A stretch of 64,000 bases of DNA from Pomacea canaliculata (taxonomy: Eukaryota > Mollusca > Gastropoda > Architaenioglossa > Ampullariidae): positions 25,178,927 through 25,242,926 of the forward strand of contig NC_037594.1 of the NCBI RefSeq assembly GCF_003073045.1, in the 5' to 3' direction. The notes beneath the pieces are model-generated. The model was not told the DNA's origin and did not search any database. It saw nothing but the letters and a program-made list of their open reading frames with translations. Shown here piece by piece: positions 1 to 12,240 of the stretch (position 1 is its first letter; every line of letters begins with the position of its first letter). The position numbers and the translations under genes were made by a program.

Positions 1-1555
1 ACTACAAAATTGAAATGTATGCGGAATGAGGCTGGCTCAGTTGCACGTGGGACAAGAAGGTCAAAGATCAACCAATCAGTGCCCTCGAAACATGGTCTTA
101 CGTTCTTCTGTGTATTTACGCGCTGCTAGATGATGTGTTTGTGATGTGCATGTAAACTCTGGCCTGCTTAGTTGTGAACAGCACCACAAGTGCTTTAATC
201 TTTGAAAGCAATTATATATAACAATCATAAGAATGTTCCTGAAGGTGCAGCCAACTTGAGGAGCGCCACTCTCACTTTGCACCTTCGATGTTTTCTTCAA
301 CACACTTCGTGACCTCCACACATGCCAGAGAGGTCACTGTGTGCATCACCACCAGCTCTCCATTACTAGTAGTGTAAGTCTTACTACCAGAGTCACGTCC
401 CTGCTATGTTACTACCAATAGGAACACTCAGATATGTTACTACCAGTAGGAACACTCAGATGAGCTACATTAGAACTGAACCATGTACCTGCGGGTTTTG
501 TACCTCCCTTGTTGTGTGGCTGCGGTCTGTAGAATGTCACGAGTACTTGCAGGCCCCTACACAGCTACTGGTGTCCTGTGATTATAAACAAAATGGCGGG
601 CATTGGCGTGGGTCAGTTGTACAAGTAGCTGTAGGTCCTTCCCGGGCACTTCCAAAGGAATATGTCCAAGTGCAGGTCCACCCGTCCCGTCAAGAAAGAA
701 ACAGCAAAGATTTTGTCCCTCACTTCTCCTCCATACTCACGTGTTAGGCGTACAGGTGGCGGGGACTTGGTCTTCCCGGAGTTTGGTTATCGGGCGAGAG
801 GAACGAGTGTGACGTGCTCACTGTCACGTGGTGAAGGTGACGTAGGGTGCCAAGTAGAAGTTCACTCCATCAGCCACCTCGCAAGCTGTGGAGGAGAAAA
901 GATGGAAATAATTTTTGCTGACTTTCGAAGGCAACTGACGTCAGGAACCTGGCCGTGGATATCATTCAGGCAAGTAAATTTGCTGCAGCCTCGCCAGCCG
1001 CCATCCCAGAGGTAGGGGAGGCAACACAGAGTGGCAATCGACGTCATCCTTCAACGTCCTCTCCGATCTGGCGGGTGGATGCAGTGCTGGCAGTAAAGTC
1101 TGCGAACTGGTCGCGCGGCCTCCACTCGCTCCATCGCGTGACGAAATCGCTCCTGGCGGTAATGGCGCCTTGTGCCACCTTTCATCGTTCACGCGGAGTG
1201 AGGCGCGCCAGCTCGCGCTTCCCCTCCCCCCCTCTGCCGCTGTGTGGTGCCGTGTGGTGCTGTGTGGTGCAGTGGGCGAGGTAGGGTGGGATGGTGTGAG
1301 AGCAACGGATGACGGCATGACGCATTACGCAGCCACTGAGCTCTGACGAACCTCCAGAGCAAGGAAGAAAGAAGCCATCATAAAAGAGGAATGCTAGTGG
1401 GGGGAGGTAATTGGGAGCAGCTGAACATTGTGAAGAAGCCAAGAAGCCGACTGTTAACGGCTCTGCTTCCACACATTTGGATGCTCTCCCCTGACACACA
1501 AGTTGGTTGAAGACATCCGTCGGAGTTATCTTGTATGTGGCCCTACACACACACA
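1..1555. other. No gene recognised
   Basis: Apart from the short repeat at 406-461 this is unique-looking sequence, GC-richer from about 700 to 1300. Short frames are open on both strands there, but no splice pattern or motif supports a gene. Confidence 0.5.
406..461 (+). repeat. 28-bp tandem repeat, two copies
   Basis: ATGTTACTACCARTAGGAAC plus ACTCAGAT occurs twice with one mismatch. Confidence 0.9.
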
Positions 1556-2026
1556 CTACCACACACGTGATCTTGTATGTGGACCTAACCGATGGGCACG
1601 AACAATGACTGACACGGACCACACCTTGTCAGGGACAGTACCCTGAAGTAAATCCACCACATTTGGGTTCAAAGTTTCGTTTTCAGATTCCGGAATTCCA
1701 AAGAACTTGAGATTGTCCCTCCTCCAGAAGGTCTCTAACTTGTCTATCTTATCGTCTCGCACTTTAAAGTACTCTTGCAACCTGCCTCCCATGTCCGTGG
1801 CTACACTCGTCCTTTGCTGACACTCTCCTCGCACTCCACAGGATTCATCCTCCAAGCAGGTAACTGGAACGGACTCGACAAAGTCTGTTCCTAGCTTGTT
1901 AAGAATATCTTGTTCGGATGTTAACTGCAGTTTCATGGATTCAAACCCGGCATGAATCGTTTCTTGCTGCTGTTTAGTCAACATCTGTTTTATATCGTTA
2001 CCATAGTTACCAGGTGTCTGCGTCAT
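1556..2026 (-). mobile_element. LINE ORF1 fragment (non-LTR retrotransposon)
   Basis: An open frame of about 156 codons begins at 2026. Its first part is a predicted coiled coil (KQQQETIHAGFESMKLQL, later DKIDKLETFWRR). It is followed by RRDNLKFFGIPE and then VRAHRLGPHTRSR. This order of coiled coil, R-R-x-N-L-x-F-x-G-I-P-E and the AHRLG motif is that of L1/Tx1-like and related LINE ORF1 proteins, where it starts the RNA-binding RRM. The frame ends soon after AHRLG, so most of the RRM and all of ORF2 are missing. It is a truncated copy; exact clade not determined. Confidence 0.7.
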
Positions 2027-2336
2027 GAGATGTGTTCAAGGTAATATAATATGTTCAGTGTTTTAAGGCCATTTAGGTCAGAGGTGTGTGAATGTCTAAA
2101 ATGTCTTGTAGTCAACTGTCTCCAAGATGTATAGTGGTCTTAAAAATATATAAAGTAGTCAGGTGTCTAGTGAGGTGTTGAATTTACACCTAGTGACTTT
2201 TTGTAGTTACAGCAACATCTGTCACCACCACCATTGCTTCCATACAGCAGCCAACGCCAGCCAGCAGATGACAGAAAGTATTCTTAACTACAAGATGTCT
2301 TCCTTCTTCTGTACCTTTTTTGTTTGTTGCTTTGTT

Positions 2337-2337
<1 letters not shown>

Positions 2338-2429
<92 letters not shown>

Positions 2430-2432
2430 GCG
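2338..2432 (+). repeat. (TG)n microsatellite
   Basis: About 45 uninterrupted TG units, breaking to TGCG near the end. Confidence 0.98.
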
Positions 2433-2499
2433 TCATAGATTTTTTGCGAAGGGGGACGGTGGGTGGGAGTAAAAAAAATTCCACACGCAGCCGACTTAA

Positions 2500-2880
2500 C
2501 GAAAGGAACAGACAGAATATAGAGACAGAGACAATAATTATAGAGTTAGGGGAGAGAATTTAGGGTCATATTGAAAGAAATATAGTCAGAAAAATATAAG
2601 TTTAGGGTAAAAAATAAAGAGAGAGAGAGAGAGAATACAGGGCTAGGACAAAAAATATAGAAACAGAATTTGAGGTCATGGGAGAGGTTATAGAGAATAT
2701 AGTGTCAGGGGATATACAGTAGGGACAGGAGAAATATAGGGTCAGGGAAGAACATATGGAAGAGAATATAGAGGTATGTAAGGGATTATAAGAACAAATA
2801 TAAAGAGGCAGAATACATGGCAGAGAGATACAGAGACAGATAACAGAGAGAATTACACGCACACACAGAGAAAACGAGAG
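2500..2880 (+). repeat. Purine-rich degenerate repeat
   Basis: Variants of GAGAATATAGGGTCAGGG recur about every 25-35 bp, with an (AG)n run at 2618-2634. The strand is almost free of C. Confidence 0.7.
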
Positions 2881-3079
2881 AGAAGGCGTGTTTTACAGAT
2901 GTAAAGTCAGAGGACTTCATGTAACCAGCGATAACAGTTGGTGGGAGTGTTCAGTGGTGACTTCCGTGCAGTACAAGTTATCTACTGGCGCTTTCTGTAA
3001 AGTCAAATGCAAACGTTGATGCTCCACAAAGATGTATGTTGAACTGCATTTAAACTGCCCTCGGTAGTCGCCATCTTGA

Positions 3080-3152
3080 TGGTCAGACTAGAAAACTATA
3101 CGGTCAGACTTCATTGTCAGACTAGACAGCTTCATAGTCAGACTAGACAGCT
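3080..3152 (+). repeat. Degenerate GTCAGACTAGACAGCT repeat
   Basis: Four or five spaced copies of GTCAGACT(AGA) in about 70 bp. Confidence 0.6.
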
Positions 3153-3380
3153 AGGTAAAGATCAAGTCGTCAATGTTGGACTAAGCGTTGAGTCTCCATC
3201 ACGTGACCGTGCTCAGTACTCTCACTGGGGATGATGGAGGCTTGCTGTGGTTCCGCACACATCCTAGTTTCTTGACTTATGAAGTTTCCGAGAAAAGGAG
3301 TTTCGTAGTAGTTTGTCCCTGGCCTCTCCCTCTCCATGTAAGCATCAACACGTCACTGAAGGTGACGTTTCCACAATCAA

Positions 3381-3485
3381 CTTCACAGATGACGCCCTTA
3401 GTCACCATCAGACTTACAGATGACGTCCTTAGTTACCACCAGACTTACAGATGACATCCTTAGTCACCACCAGACTTACAGATCA
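3381..3485 (+). repeat. 31-bp tandem repeat, about 3.3 copies
   Basis: The unit ACTTACAGATGACGTCCTTA plus GTCACCACCAG repeats with few changes. Confidence 0.85.
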
Positions 3486-4990
3486 TTACATTTTGTTTGT
3501 TCGGGGTGTCGGACGCTGATTCTCACCCTGTAGTTGTAAAACCCTCTTGATGTCGGCAAAACAACCTTAACTCCGGGTGTCCGGCTGTGTGAGACTTGCT
3601 TGTTCGTCAAGGACTCGTCTATTGGCGTCTGCTGCAGTCCCTCTCCAGATGGCGCTGAGGCCACAGGCGTGTCTGTGTTGTCGGCCGCTCTCACCTTCTT
3701 TATCTGGAGCACGGCCATCAGGAAGCCAACTCGAGGTCCAGTATAAGAGCAATTGTCTTGTGTTTAAAGTCGTTTTTTTTGCGACTAGAGGCACAAGAGA
3801 TAAGTAAGAATTGACTTTTTTCATCTCCCCTCTCCAAGAGTCACTATCTGCTGCAAGCAGCCACGCCTGCGCCAACAACACGTGATGCGTACAGCGCGCA
3901 CGTGCCGGCGTCCTTACCTGAGTCGAAACCTAACGCCTCTCACAAAACTACTCACGACAACAACCTCTCACAATCAACACCCAGCAAGACACTAAGCCAC
4001 TCACTGACTGTGTTAGCGTCTGGGGTAATAGTGGTTAACCTGTGGGTTAAACAGATTAACCTGCGATAATCGGTATTAGGTCTTAAAGGTCATAATGGGT
4101 GGAGCTGTTTCTGTCTCTGTGAGTAGCGTTGGACTAATGCTACTCACGATAGACATGAGCATGTTTGTAGCTACATGTAGCATCCGCCTGCAAGAGAACA
4201 GCCGGCAGGCCACAGACGCCATTACTAGGAAGTCGGGACACGGAAGGTCTGCCCCGTCCTTGTGTCGGACTTCCGACCATGAGCACAAGTGACTGGCTGT
4301 CTCTCCTCTCTCTCCCTCCCCTCTCCCGTCATGCCACGGCCCTCTACCCTCTCTCTCTCTGTCTTCCTCTCTGTGCCTTACTGCCAATGATTCTCTTTGT
4401 GCCGAGCGCTAGGCCTTATGTACAACATTGACAGCTTTGCAGCTGTAGGACAGCTGTACAGCTGTATTACTATTATGTACACGGATAAATGAATGATCAG
4501 ATGTGTTGGTACTGATATACACACTAAACTGGATTGATCATCACATTCAATCTTTACTAAGATGCTCATTTCAAAATAAAGTCACATTAACATTGAAAAT
4601 TAAAACATTTTCTGGAATATTTATTAACAAAATCTCTAATACTTAACGGTCTTGTCACTGCTCTCTCTCTCTCTAGTTTTTCTCGCCTGCCATCTCTGAT
4701 GTAAGCATGTCTGGAAGTGAGATTGTTCATTACTGATGTGCATGAAATATCTCTTGTGAGGCGATGAACAAAATGTATATGAATTGTAAATGTATTAAGT
4801 CTCTAATGTATACCTGCATGTATATATACCTCTGTGTGTGTATATATATATAGTATATAAAATCTCTGCTATCAAGGGTTGTATTCAGTCTCTGAAGTTT
4901 TGTAATACTCAAACTGTTGGGAATTTCATTACTACACTCATCACAACTACAACTTTCCTAAGACACGGACTTCAATAACTGCCGTGCTAG
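3486..4990. other. No gene recognised
   Basis: A minus-strand frame at 3476-3718 (AVLQIKKVRAADNTDTP) ends at the tandem repeat and has a donor-like AAG/GTGAGA inside. Nothing else supports it. The rest is AT-rich with CT and AT runs. Confidence 0.4.
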
Positions 4991-5165
4991 GCTGTAGTTG
5001 TTGTAGCTGTTGTGCTGTCTATAGTTGTTGTGCTGTCTGTAGATGTGTAGCAGTGTCTGTTGTTGTGTTGTACTGTATGTAGCTGTTGTGTTGTCTGTAG
5101 CTGTGTTGTACTGTCTGTAGTTGTTGTGCTGTCGCTGCTGTGCCGTCTGTAGCTGCCGTGCTGCG
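4991..5165 (+). repeat. Minisatellite of the CTGTCTGTAGTTGTTGTG type
   Basis: Units of roughly 18-24 bp, rich in TGT and TGC, run for about 175 bp. Confidence 0.8.
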
Positions 5166-6764
5166 CTGTGGCTGCCGTGGCGGCGCTGCGCTCAATCACG
5201 TGCACTCTGCCTCACGCTGTGTCCTGACGCCCGGCCGCCCGCCACCGTACCTCACTCGGCAGGGGACAGAACTAACCCGACATTTCCTGCCGTAAAGGGC
5301 TTGTTGAAAGAGCGAGTGTGTAATCACTTCATTATGAATGCAATAATACTTTTAAGATACACTCGACAAGCCATGCATCTTTCTAGTTCCGCAAGACCCC
5401 AGTACGCCAAACAACTTCCGCTTACTGCCCCATCCACACCCCACCAGCCCCACCCTACACCACCCCACCCGTCCTAACTTACAGACACACTCAAACTGTC
5501 GCTACTTGGTAACTACTTTCCCTGCTCTCTCTCTCACACACACACTCTCTCTCTCTTAATCACAATCATTCTTTCTCTCTCTGTTTCAGTTGTTTACGTG
5601 TCGCTCTACAGCCAGGCTACCATCCTGCCATCGAGTAGTCTCGCTGTCTCTTTGGACAAACTAACAAAATCTGGACCTCGCTGGACTAAGAGTCATGACA
5701 TTAACATGACAGTACTTGGACATGTCATCTTCCTCATTACATGCTGCTGTCTCGACACGATCATCTTCTACTAGCTTAGAATAGTGATACAGTATTGCAA
5801 GGTACATCAACATCATGCCTCTCACCACACTACTCTACACACCATACTATACTATGTATACTCATTCTCATTGTACACACAGCACTTGGGGCAGGCAAAG
5901 CACTTTGTGATGTTTCAGTGGAGTAGGAAGATGCTTGGCTTTTGTGGTGGGGACAAACTCCATGCTGACAATGAACGATGTTCACATTCTTGTTCTCTCA
6001 GTATCTTTTCTGAGGGGCGGCTGCTCCTCTTGTCCCTCTGGTTCCTACACCACTGCGACAAGGAGGTTAGAGTAGTTGCATCTCTTTATGGTGTGACGGT
6101 AGGATAGTAAAGGTAGCTAAACATCTAATACAACATTCATCTGACAGGCAAACATTTGAGACAAACATACTCGTGACAAATAAACACTTGAAACAAATAC
6201 TTGTGATAAACGAACGATAAACACAGAAGTATGCGGCGGTGATGGGGTTTGGAGGTGCAGTGATCGTCTGCAGATAAAGCTGCTCCAGACTTATCCCCCT
6301 CTCAAGTTCTGAGAAAAATGTTGTCAACTGGCTCCACAACTAACCTGCGCCACAACATGGATCTCGGAAAACATGGTCACCACAGTCACAGGTCACAAGG
6401 TCAAAGGAAAATATTTGAGTATGTCCACCTGTCCGCATGTAATCACTACAACAACTACAGCCACGTGCCAGGGGGTTACTATACTAGAAACAAGTACAGC
6501 ACTTCCAGCACAGCTGCCTTGTTCTCTACACGACCATGTTTGGTACTTGTGACGGTTGTAGATGAGTAGTTGCTGGTCTACACAATTTTGTCCCACCCCC
6601 TTCTCTCTCTCTCACGGACTAAGTGTTCTCAAAAGTGCTGCTAAAGCTTATGACCTGTCAACTGATATAATTAATGGGATGGAGGGAGATCGTGGAGGTA
6701 GAAGCAGGATTCGGCCTTTTTGGTCTCACTCAGACTGCTTTGTTCTCTTTCTGCTGCTCGCGTG

Positions 6765-7000
6765 CGTGCCCACACACACGTGCGCGTGTACACACCTACC
6801 ACCTACCTTTATCTCTCTCTCTCTCACACACCCATACAGAGAGGAGTGCGAGCACTCACATATATATAGACAAATGTATTCAAGTATATAGTATCGCTCA
6901 CACAGGCGCATATACACTATATATATATAAATGTTTTCAAGTACGCACTATCACGCACACACGCGCTCTCGCGCACACACCCCCCCCCCATATTACATAA
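6765..7000 (+). repeat. CA-rich low-complexity tract
   Basis: ACACAC, CTCTCT and TATATA runs with scattered CG. ORFs here are low-complexity shadows. Confidence 0.7.
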
Positions 7001-7536
7001 GCACAAACAAACATTCAAATACACAATTGCAGGTTTTCACACACGAGCACATACGAAGAGGGAGAGAGAGAATTAAAGTGTATAAAGGTGAACACGTGAC
7101 TGACCGTACACACCTAAGTGTCTAAGTGTGTATGTATATGAGTGCGTGACTAGTTTATTTGGTGGACTTTCTTGCGATCATATGTAAATAGTTTTCATAC
7201 CATTTTCAGGCCATTAAAAGTGTTTAGATTTGAAGGCCTACCTGCTGTTTCTGGTTGTTCTCTTGTCGTGCTTCATCAGTTCAAATGCCTCGATGCTGCA
7301 GCAAAGTTAATGATGACTACTACCCAAGTGCCCTACCGACATACCCGACAGGCTGATTATAAAACTTTGTAAGGGGAAATGGTGGATCGTAGAGTTATAA
7401 AATGAGAGACAGCTGGTTATGTAAAGTTTTGAACTCAGAAAATAGCTGAATATGGAACTATCCACCCGGAACACTATTTTTATGGCTTTACACATTGAAG
7501 TTGGTTAATTATAAGGATGTGCACCTTGAAGAGATT

Positions 7537-7592
7537 TTGTTTGCTTGTTTGTTTGTTTGTGTGTGTGTTTGTTTGTTTGTTTGTTTGTTTGA
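7537..7592 (+). repeat. (TTTG)n microsatellite
   Basis: GTTT units with a central GTGTGTGTG. Confidence 0.85.
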
Positions 7593-8644
7593 GGGTCTCG
7601 TTCACATCATCGCCGACCTCAACGTTTTCTGGAGTCGGATGAGAAAATACATGTAGATATTGCATGTCTTGAACTGCAAGTAGTCACGTGACCAGTTCAG
7701 AGACATTCGGGTGGGGACCAGCTCCTTCAGTTTAGAGCAACTCTTGTTTAGTTGTAGAGAGAACATTTTCATTGTTAAGTAGCAACGCTAACTGTTCTTG
7801 TGTTAGACTAATAATTGAGTCGATTTAGAGAGAAGTTAAACTACAATATTTTACAAATTTACCGGCGATTTTAGGAGTTTAGAATGGCTTCTAACAATTT
7901 AGCTGAGTTAGCTGCTGCTGCTATTGCTGCTGCTGCTGATGATTATTATTATTATTATTTGTATAATGTCATAAAGGTACTTTTAACCCATTGAAAAAGA
8001 AACTATTGTTGGGAACATAGAGCCAGTTACTGCACACATTGCCAGTAAATATATTATAATTATGCTCATCATACACCGCTAGCGAGGGCTAATCCTGTTG
8101 ATTTCTGTCACTAATCTTTCCAGCCAGGATGTTATCGTTCCAGCTGTTGCTTCATTTAAGTCAGATTTATTCAAACAGGGCAGCAGCCAAGCACCTGATC
8201 ATCATCGACTACTTCAATACCCAACGAGTCAAGCAAACACAGCAGTCTAGTAGCTTGAAACCGTTATTTCAGTCTGCAAAAAGTTTCAGTCTGCTGAGAA
8301 GTAGACAAGTTAGTGTTGGCAGACATGATAGATCAGCCGTTATTAACTCTGTCTTCTGCTATCTTCCCCTGAAGTGACAATAGTTTTATTCAACAAAAGT
8401 TTTTCACGCTTGTTTTGCTCTGTGTGTGTGTGTTTTTTTTTTTTTTTTTTTTTTTTTTTGTGTTCCTCCCCTGAAAAAGCTGGAAAACTAGGTGCAGACA
8501 GTCCAGTTCCTCAGGGAGCGGGCGGCACGAGAACAGGAGAACTTATAATTCTAAAAATGACATCTCAAGAGCCCCGCTTCAAACTCTCTGTGTGAACTCA
8601 TCATCGGAAACAAAACAATAAAAATCAGAACCTCTAATTGGCCG

Positions 8645-8858
8645 CCGTTCTACTTCAGTGCGATGGCGTGGACGATAAGGCAGCAGGTCCCCCTCCTCTC
8701 CCAGGCTGCACCGCGGCTACTGGCACGTATACCAGTCGGCGAAGGGGAAGAACTCGCGTTAGCACTTCCGCTGAGTGTCGAGTTGCCGGGGCTGGAGGTG
8801 GGTCCAGGTTGGGATTGCTGACCAGATAATGACATGAAATCCCACGGTCTGGCCACAC
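8645..8858 (-). other. GC-rich block with open frames on both strands
   Basis: About 210 bp are open in several frames and clearly more GC-rich than their surroundings. The minus frame beginning near 8856 gives a Ser/Pro/Gly-rich stretch (PGPTSSPGNSTLSGSANASS) of the kind found in transcription-factor linkers. No convincing exon boundaries or neighbours exist. It could be a lone exon or an unmethylated CpG-rich promoter. Confidence 0.2.
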
Positions 8859-8859
8859 G

Positions 8860-10490
8860 GCCTACTTTCAGCTACTGACTCAGCGCTGGGCCTGGGCGCC
8901 ATACGTCTCTTGCCTCAACAATATTATGTCCAGCGAGGTTTGGCACTGCGGCCATGTCACAAAGAGGTTGTTACGGTGGTTGGTGGTGACTATATGAACA
9001 CCAACACCAGCACCAACACCAACACGCAGTCTAGCATCTAGCGCACTCTAAATGTACGTTTTAACAGTCGGTTAAATTGTCCCGATTATTTGATTACTAA
9101 AGTTATTAATATTATACCACAGAAGCTAAACTGACAATCATTATTATTTATATATTACAGACTAAACTGATAATTATTATTGTATTACAGAAACTAAACT
9201 GACAATCGTTATTATTATATTACAGACTAAGCTGACAATCGTTATTATTAATAAATCACAGACTAAACTGACAATTATTATATTACAGAAACTATATTGA
9301 CGGTTGTCATTATTATATTACAGTAACTAAACTGAAATATTATAGTGAGTACTATTATTATTATATTACAGAAACTACATTGACGATTATTATTATATTA
9401 CAGTGACTAAACAGAAATTATTATTATAATACAGGCTAAACTGACAATTATTATTAATATTAGGCAAAACCTACATTGTTGGTTGTTATTATTATATTAC
9501 AGAGACTAAACGTACGAAAATAACCCTGATTATCATTTATTTATTATTAGAGTCCTTCATGGACTTAATGCATTTCAACGATGCAGTCTATGGTCTGTAG
9601 ATAATGTCAAGGAGGACAGCAGTGGAGACTAGTGATAACTGTTGTAGAGGTGTAGCAGTCCTGCAATCTTGATCACTGGCATTAAGCCATCTTAATTACT
9701 TTCCTCAAAAGATATTAATTTGGACATCTGTTCTCGGCTTCCGGTCCATGTCGAGTGACTGGTGTATAATTAGACTGGGCTGTTCCTCCTCAAACAGCTG
9801 TCGTCTGGCGTGACCGTTGTATGTAGTCGGACAGGGCGATCGTGTCGCACACCAATAGCCGCCTAGTCCTCAGCATCTTTAGAGGCTATGATGAAGGGTG
9901 GCAATGAAGACATGCTACTTATTTATTTTGTTATCTCATTTGTCGTGAGCAGGGTTAAGACAGCAGCAGTCAGGGATTCTGACAGGTGTCGGAGTCTGTT
10001 CTCACCGGTCAGTGACAGGAGAGTACTGATGTCTACGTGTCACATGTCACAGGCTGAGATGTATGTTAACAGTGTTTCGATGGTTGAATACACAGTCTCA
10101 CACGTTTCTAGGTCACTGGTGTCAAGCAGAGTGATCTGGATTCTTTTTGTGACCATTAAATTGTCAGAAAGCTTTCCGCACTTTGTCCACAGCAAAACAT
10201 GTTCTCGCAGGAAAAGGTTTTATTGAGTTCAGACAAATATTGTGCAATGCCTGCATGCAGCAGAGAGAAGTAATAGGCAATCCAGCTGTCCAGCTGCTTT
10301 CAGACGAATTGTCAGTTGTGGGTATCACAGGGAGCATGTACCCGTATAAGGTGAGACTTCCATTGACCACTTGGCCAGGGGCTCCGATAGGACTGGTTAG
10401 TGGAAGGAAAACCACGGGTGCACATGGGGAAAAAAGGACCTCGGGAAATTGTTTATAAAAATAGGAAAAATAAAATTTTCTCTAATGGGG
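8860..10490. other. No gene recognised outside the minisatellite
   Basis: Contains CACCAA runs at about 9000-9030 and the AT-rich minisatellite; otherwise nothing identifiable. Confidence 0.5.
9113..9510 (+). repeat. AT-rich minisatellite with about 11 units of 30-40 bp
   Basis: Each unit carries ATTACAGAAACTAAACTGAC followed by AATYRTTATTATT. Units vary in length through the ATT run and show scattered substitutions. Confidence 0.85.
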
Positions 10491-10600
10491 CAACCTGTAG
10501 TGCAGTGGTTTAGACACCCGCTTGTCGCCACTGTAGTAAGAGGCTCTGGTCTTGGGACACTCCACTCCCTCTCCTCCATAATGCTTCTAGGGGGAAGCAT
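10490..10600 (+). mobile_element. Possible tRNA-derived SINE head
   Basis: GGGCAACCTGTAGTGCAGTGG contains a perfect A box (TAGTGCAGTGG). About 50 bp later GGTCTTGGGACACTCC sits where a B box would be, but it matches poorly. There is no second copy in the window. Confidence 0.3.
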
Positions 10601-10798
10601 TTTTTAACCAACATCCATAGTTCTCTAACTGCTCCTCCCCATATCTTTTCACTTTCTCACGATGACACACACAGGATACTGTTGCTGCTGGAATCGCCCT
10701 TAATGTTGTGCAAGCAGTGCAGCAACCTGTAAACTCCTTGTAATTTTACATCCTTTTCTTAGATGTAGTCTGGCATATGCTGGAGAAACACGCTAAGA

Positions 10799-11238
10799 CA
10801 GGGATGCCCAACCTACGGCCCGCGGGCCATATCCGGCCCGCGAAACTTCTGCCCACAGTGAAGGAAATCGGCATGTTAAAATAATAATAATAAAAAAAGA
10901 CCTAAAAAAACGGGGAAAAAAAAAATAAATGGAAGAAGTATTTATCCATACGTAGGGGCGTCTCTCAATCCTTTTTTTTTAGATGGACGAACATTTGGAT
11001 TCAGTTCTCCGACTTTGTGTCTCTACGATGCAGCCGGACATTCAGAAGTTGGTTTCGGGTAAACAACTTCAAATATCCCACTAATTACTACATAATTAAT
11101 GGTAAGTACAACTTGTTTCTAATAAAAATGGTATCAGCTCAGTTTTTTTTTTTTTTTTTATTTTTGCGGTGAAGCGGCCCGTCGTGACACGCATGTCGGA
11201 AATGCGACACGCAGGCCGAAAAAGGATGGGCATCACTG
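10799..11238 (+). mobile_element. hAT element, internally deleted, with transposase tail remnant
   Basis: The 440-bp element is flanked by a perfect 8-bp target-site duplication CGCTAAGA (10791-10798 and 11239-11246). The ends are CAGGGATGCCCAACCT and, reversed, CAGTGATGCCCATCCT. Inside, 10983-11084 reads 33 codons ending STMQPDIQKLVSGKQLQISH-stop, which resembles the C-terminal tail of hAT transposases. The catalytic part is absent, so this is a non-autonomous deletion product. Confidence 0.88.
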
Positions 11239-11366
11239 CGCTAAGACAATGTACTCGTTATTATTATTATTCAGTGAATTGGTTGTTTCACAGATATGCA
11301 AGGCTGTCAAACATTAACGTAAAATTTGTAAGTTTAGTTGATTTGGCGATTAAACAAAAATATTTC

Positions 11367-11439
11367 CGCCCGATGGGGGACTTGAACCCCCGACCCTCAG
11401 ATTAAAAGTCTGATGCTCTACCGACTGAGCTAACCGGGC
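11367..11439 (-). tRNA. trnK-UUU: tRNA-Lys (anticodon UUU)
   Basis: A 73-nt gene, complete with all arms. The acceptor GCCCGGT pairs with ATCGGGC and the discriminator is G. The D arm is AGCTCAGTCGGTAGAGC, and the anticodon loop CTTTTAA carries UUU, which reads lysine codons. The T arm is GGGGGTTCAAGTCCCCC. There is no intron. A run of five T (11356-11360 on the minus strand) just downstream would end Pol III transcription. The gene lies about 800 bp downstream of the GPCR gene, on the same strand. Confidence 0.97.
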
Positions 11440-12131
11440 CCCTGGATCGTCAGGCGAAAGCTATATCTTATATAAATAAAATCGAACTACGTTAAAAAAT
11501 GTGTTCAATTAATTGATAATTTACATTTCATGACACTTTTAATTCACCTTCAGAAGTAAAATTAAATAGAACCTTAAGTTTGAGGGTATTGAGCAAGAAC
11601 GATGCAAGGGAGGCAGCTACAGTTTACACGCGTCTAAGGATGGGTGTTGCTTCCCTTGCCACATTCCGCTTTCGTTTCTCCGTCCGTGAAGGGAATCGCA
11701 ACACATTTCGACATCGCCTGGGAATAGTTTTTGCAGGAGGTGAAAACCAGTTATTATTTTTTTAAGAAATCATGTGATATAGTGTTTGTGTAAATATGTT
11801 CAAAGCAAGAAGATTATTGATGGAAAATACAGCAAGATCGGAAACTGCCAATCTTAATGGATTAATTCATGTGCCTATAAAAAAAAGTGCGAATAAGGAA
11901 CTAAGACAAAAACTGTTCTTGGTCAGTTTATTGGTTTAATAATTGTTAGCACGTGCTAACACTTTACGCTCTATGCACACTCGATCGTGCCCACAATCTC
12001 TCCTGGAGTCAAAACAAGAATGTATATCAACCATTATATTGTAAAATAAATTATACGTGTAATTTAAGGCTAATTCTTTTACTTTGCTGTTTATTTCTGT
12101 GTAAAATTTATTGTGATATATATATTCTTTC

Positions 12132-12137
12132 TTTATT
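12132..12137 (-). promoter_or_regulatory. Poly(A) signal of the GPCR gene
   Basis: AATAAA on the minus strand, about 104 nt after the stop codon at 12241-12243. Confidence 0.55.
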
Positions 12138-12240
12138 TGTCAGAAACAGCACATTCTAAGTAAGAATGCATTTACGACCATAAGAATCAGCGCTGTTTAT
12201 CACTTCGACAGCATACGCTATATGACATGTATATATTGTC

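Larger units (their letters stand above)
5170..8640. other. No gene recognised
   Basis: AT-rich with simple repeats (listed separately) and a T29 run near 8431-8459. I see no exon-like signal. Confidence 0.5.

Noticed and set aside
2163-2563. Cys/Val-repeat and Thr/His-repeat proteins
   Set aside because: Translations of the (TG)n microsatellite.
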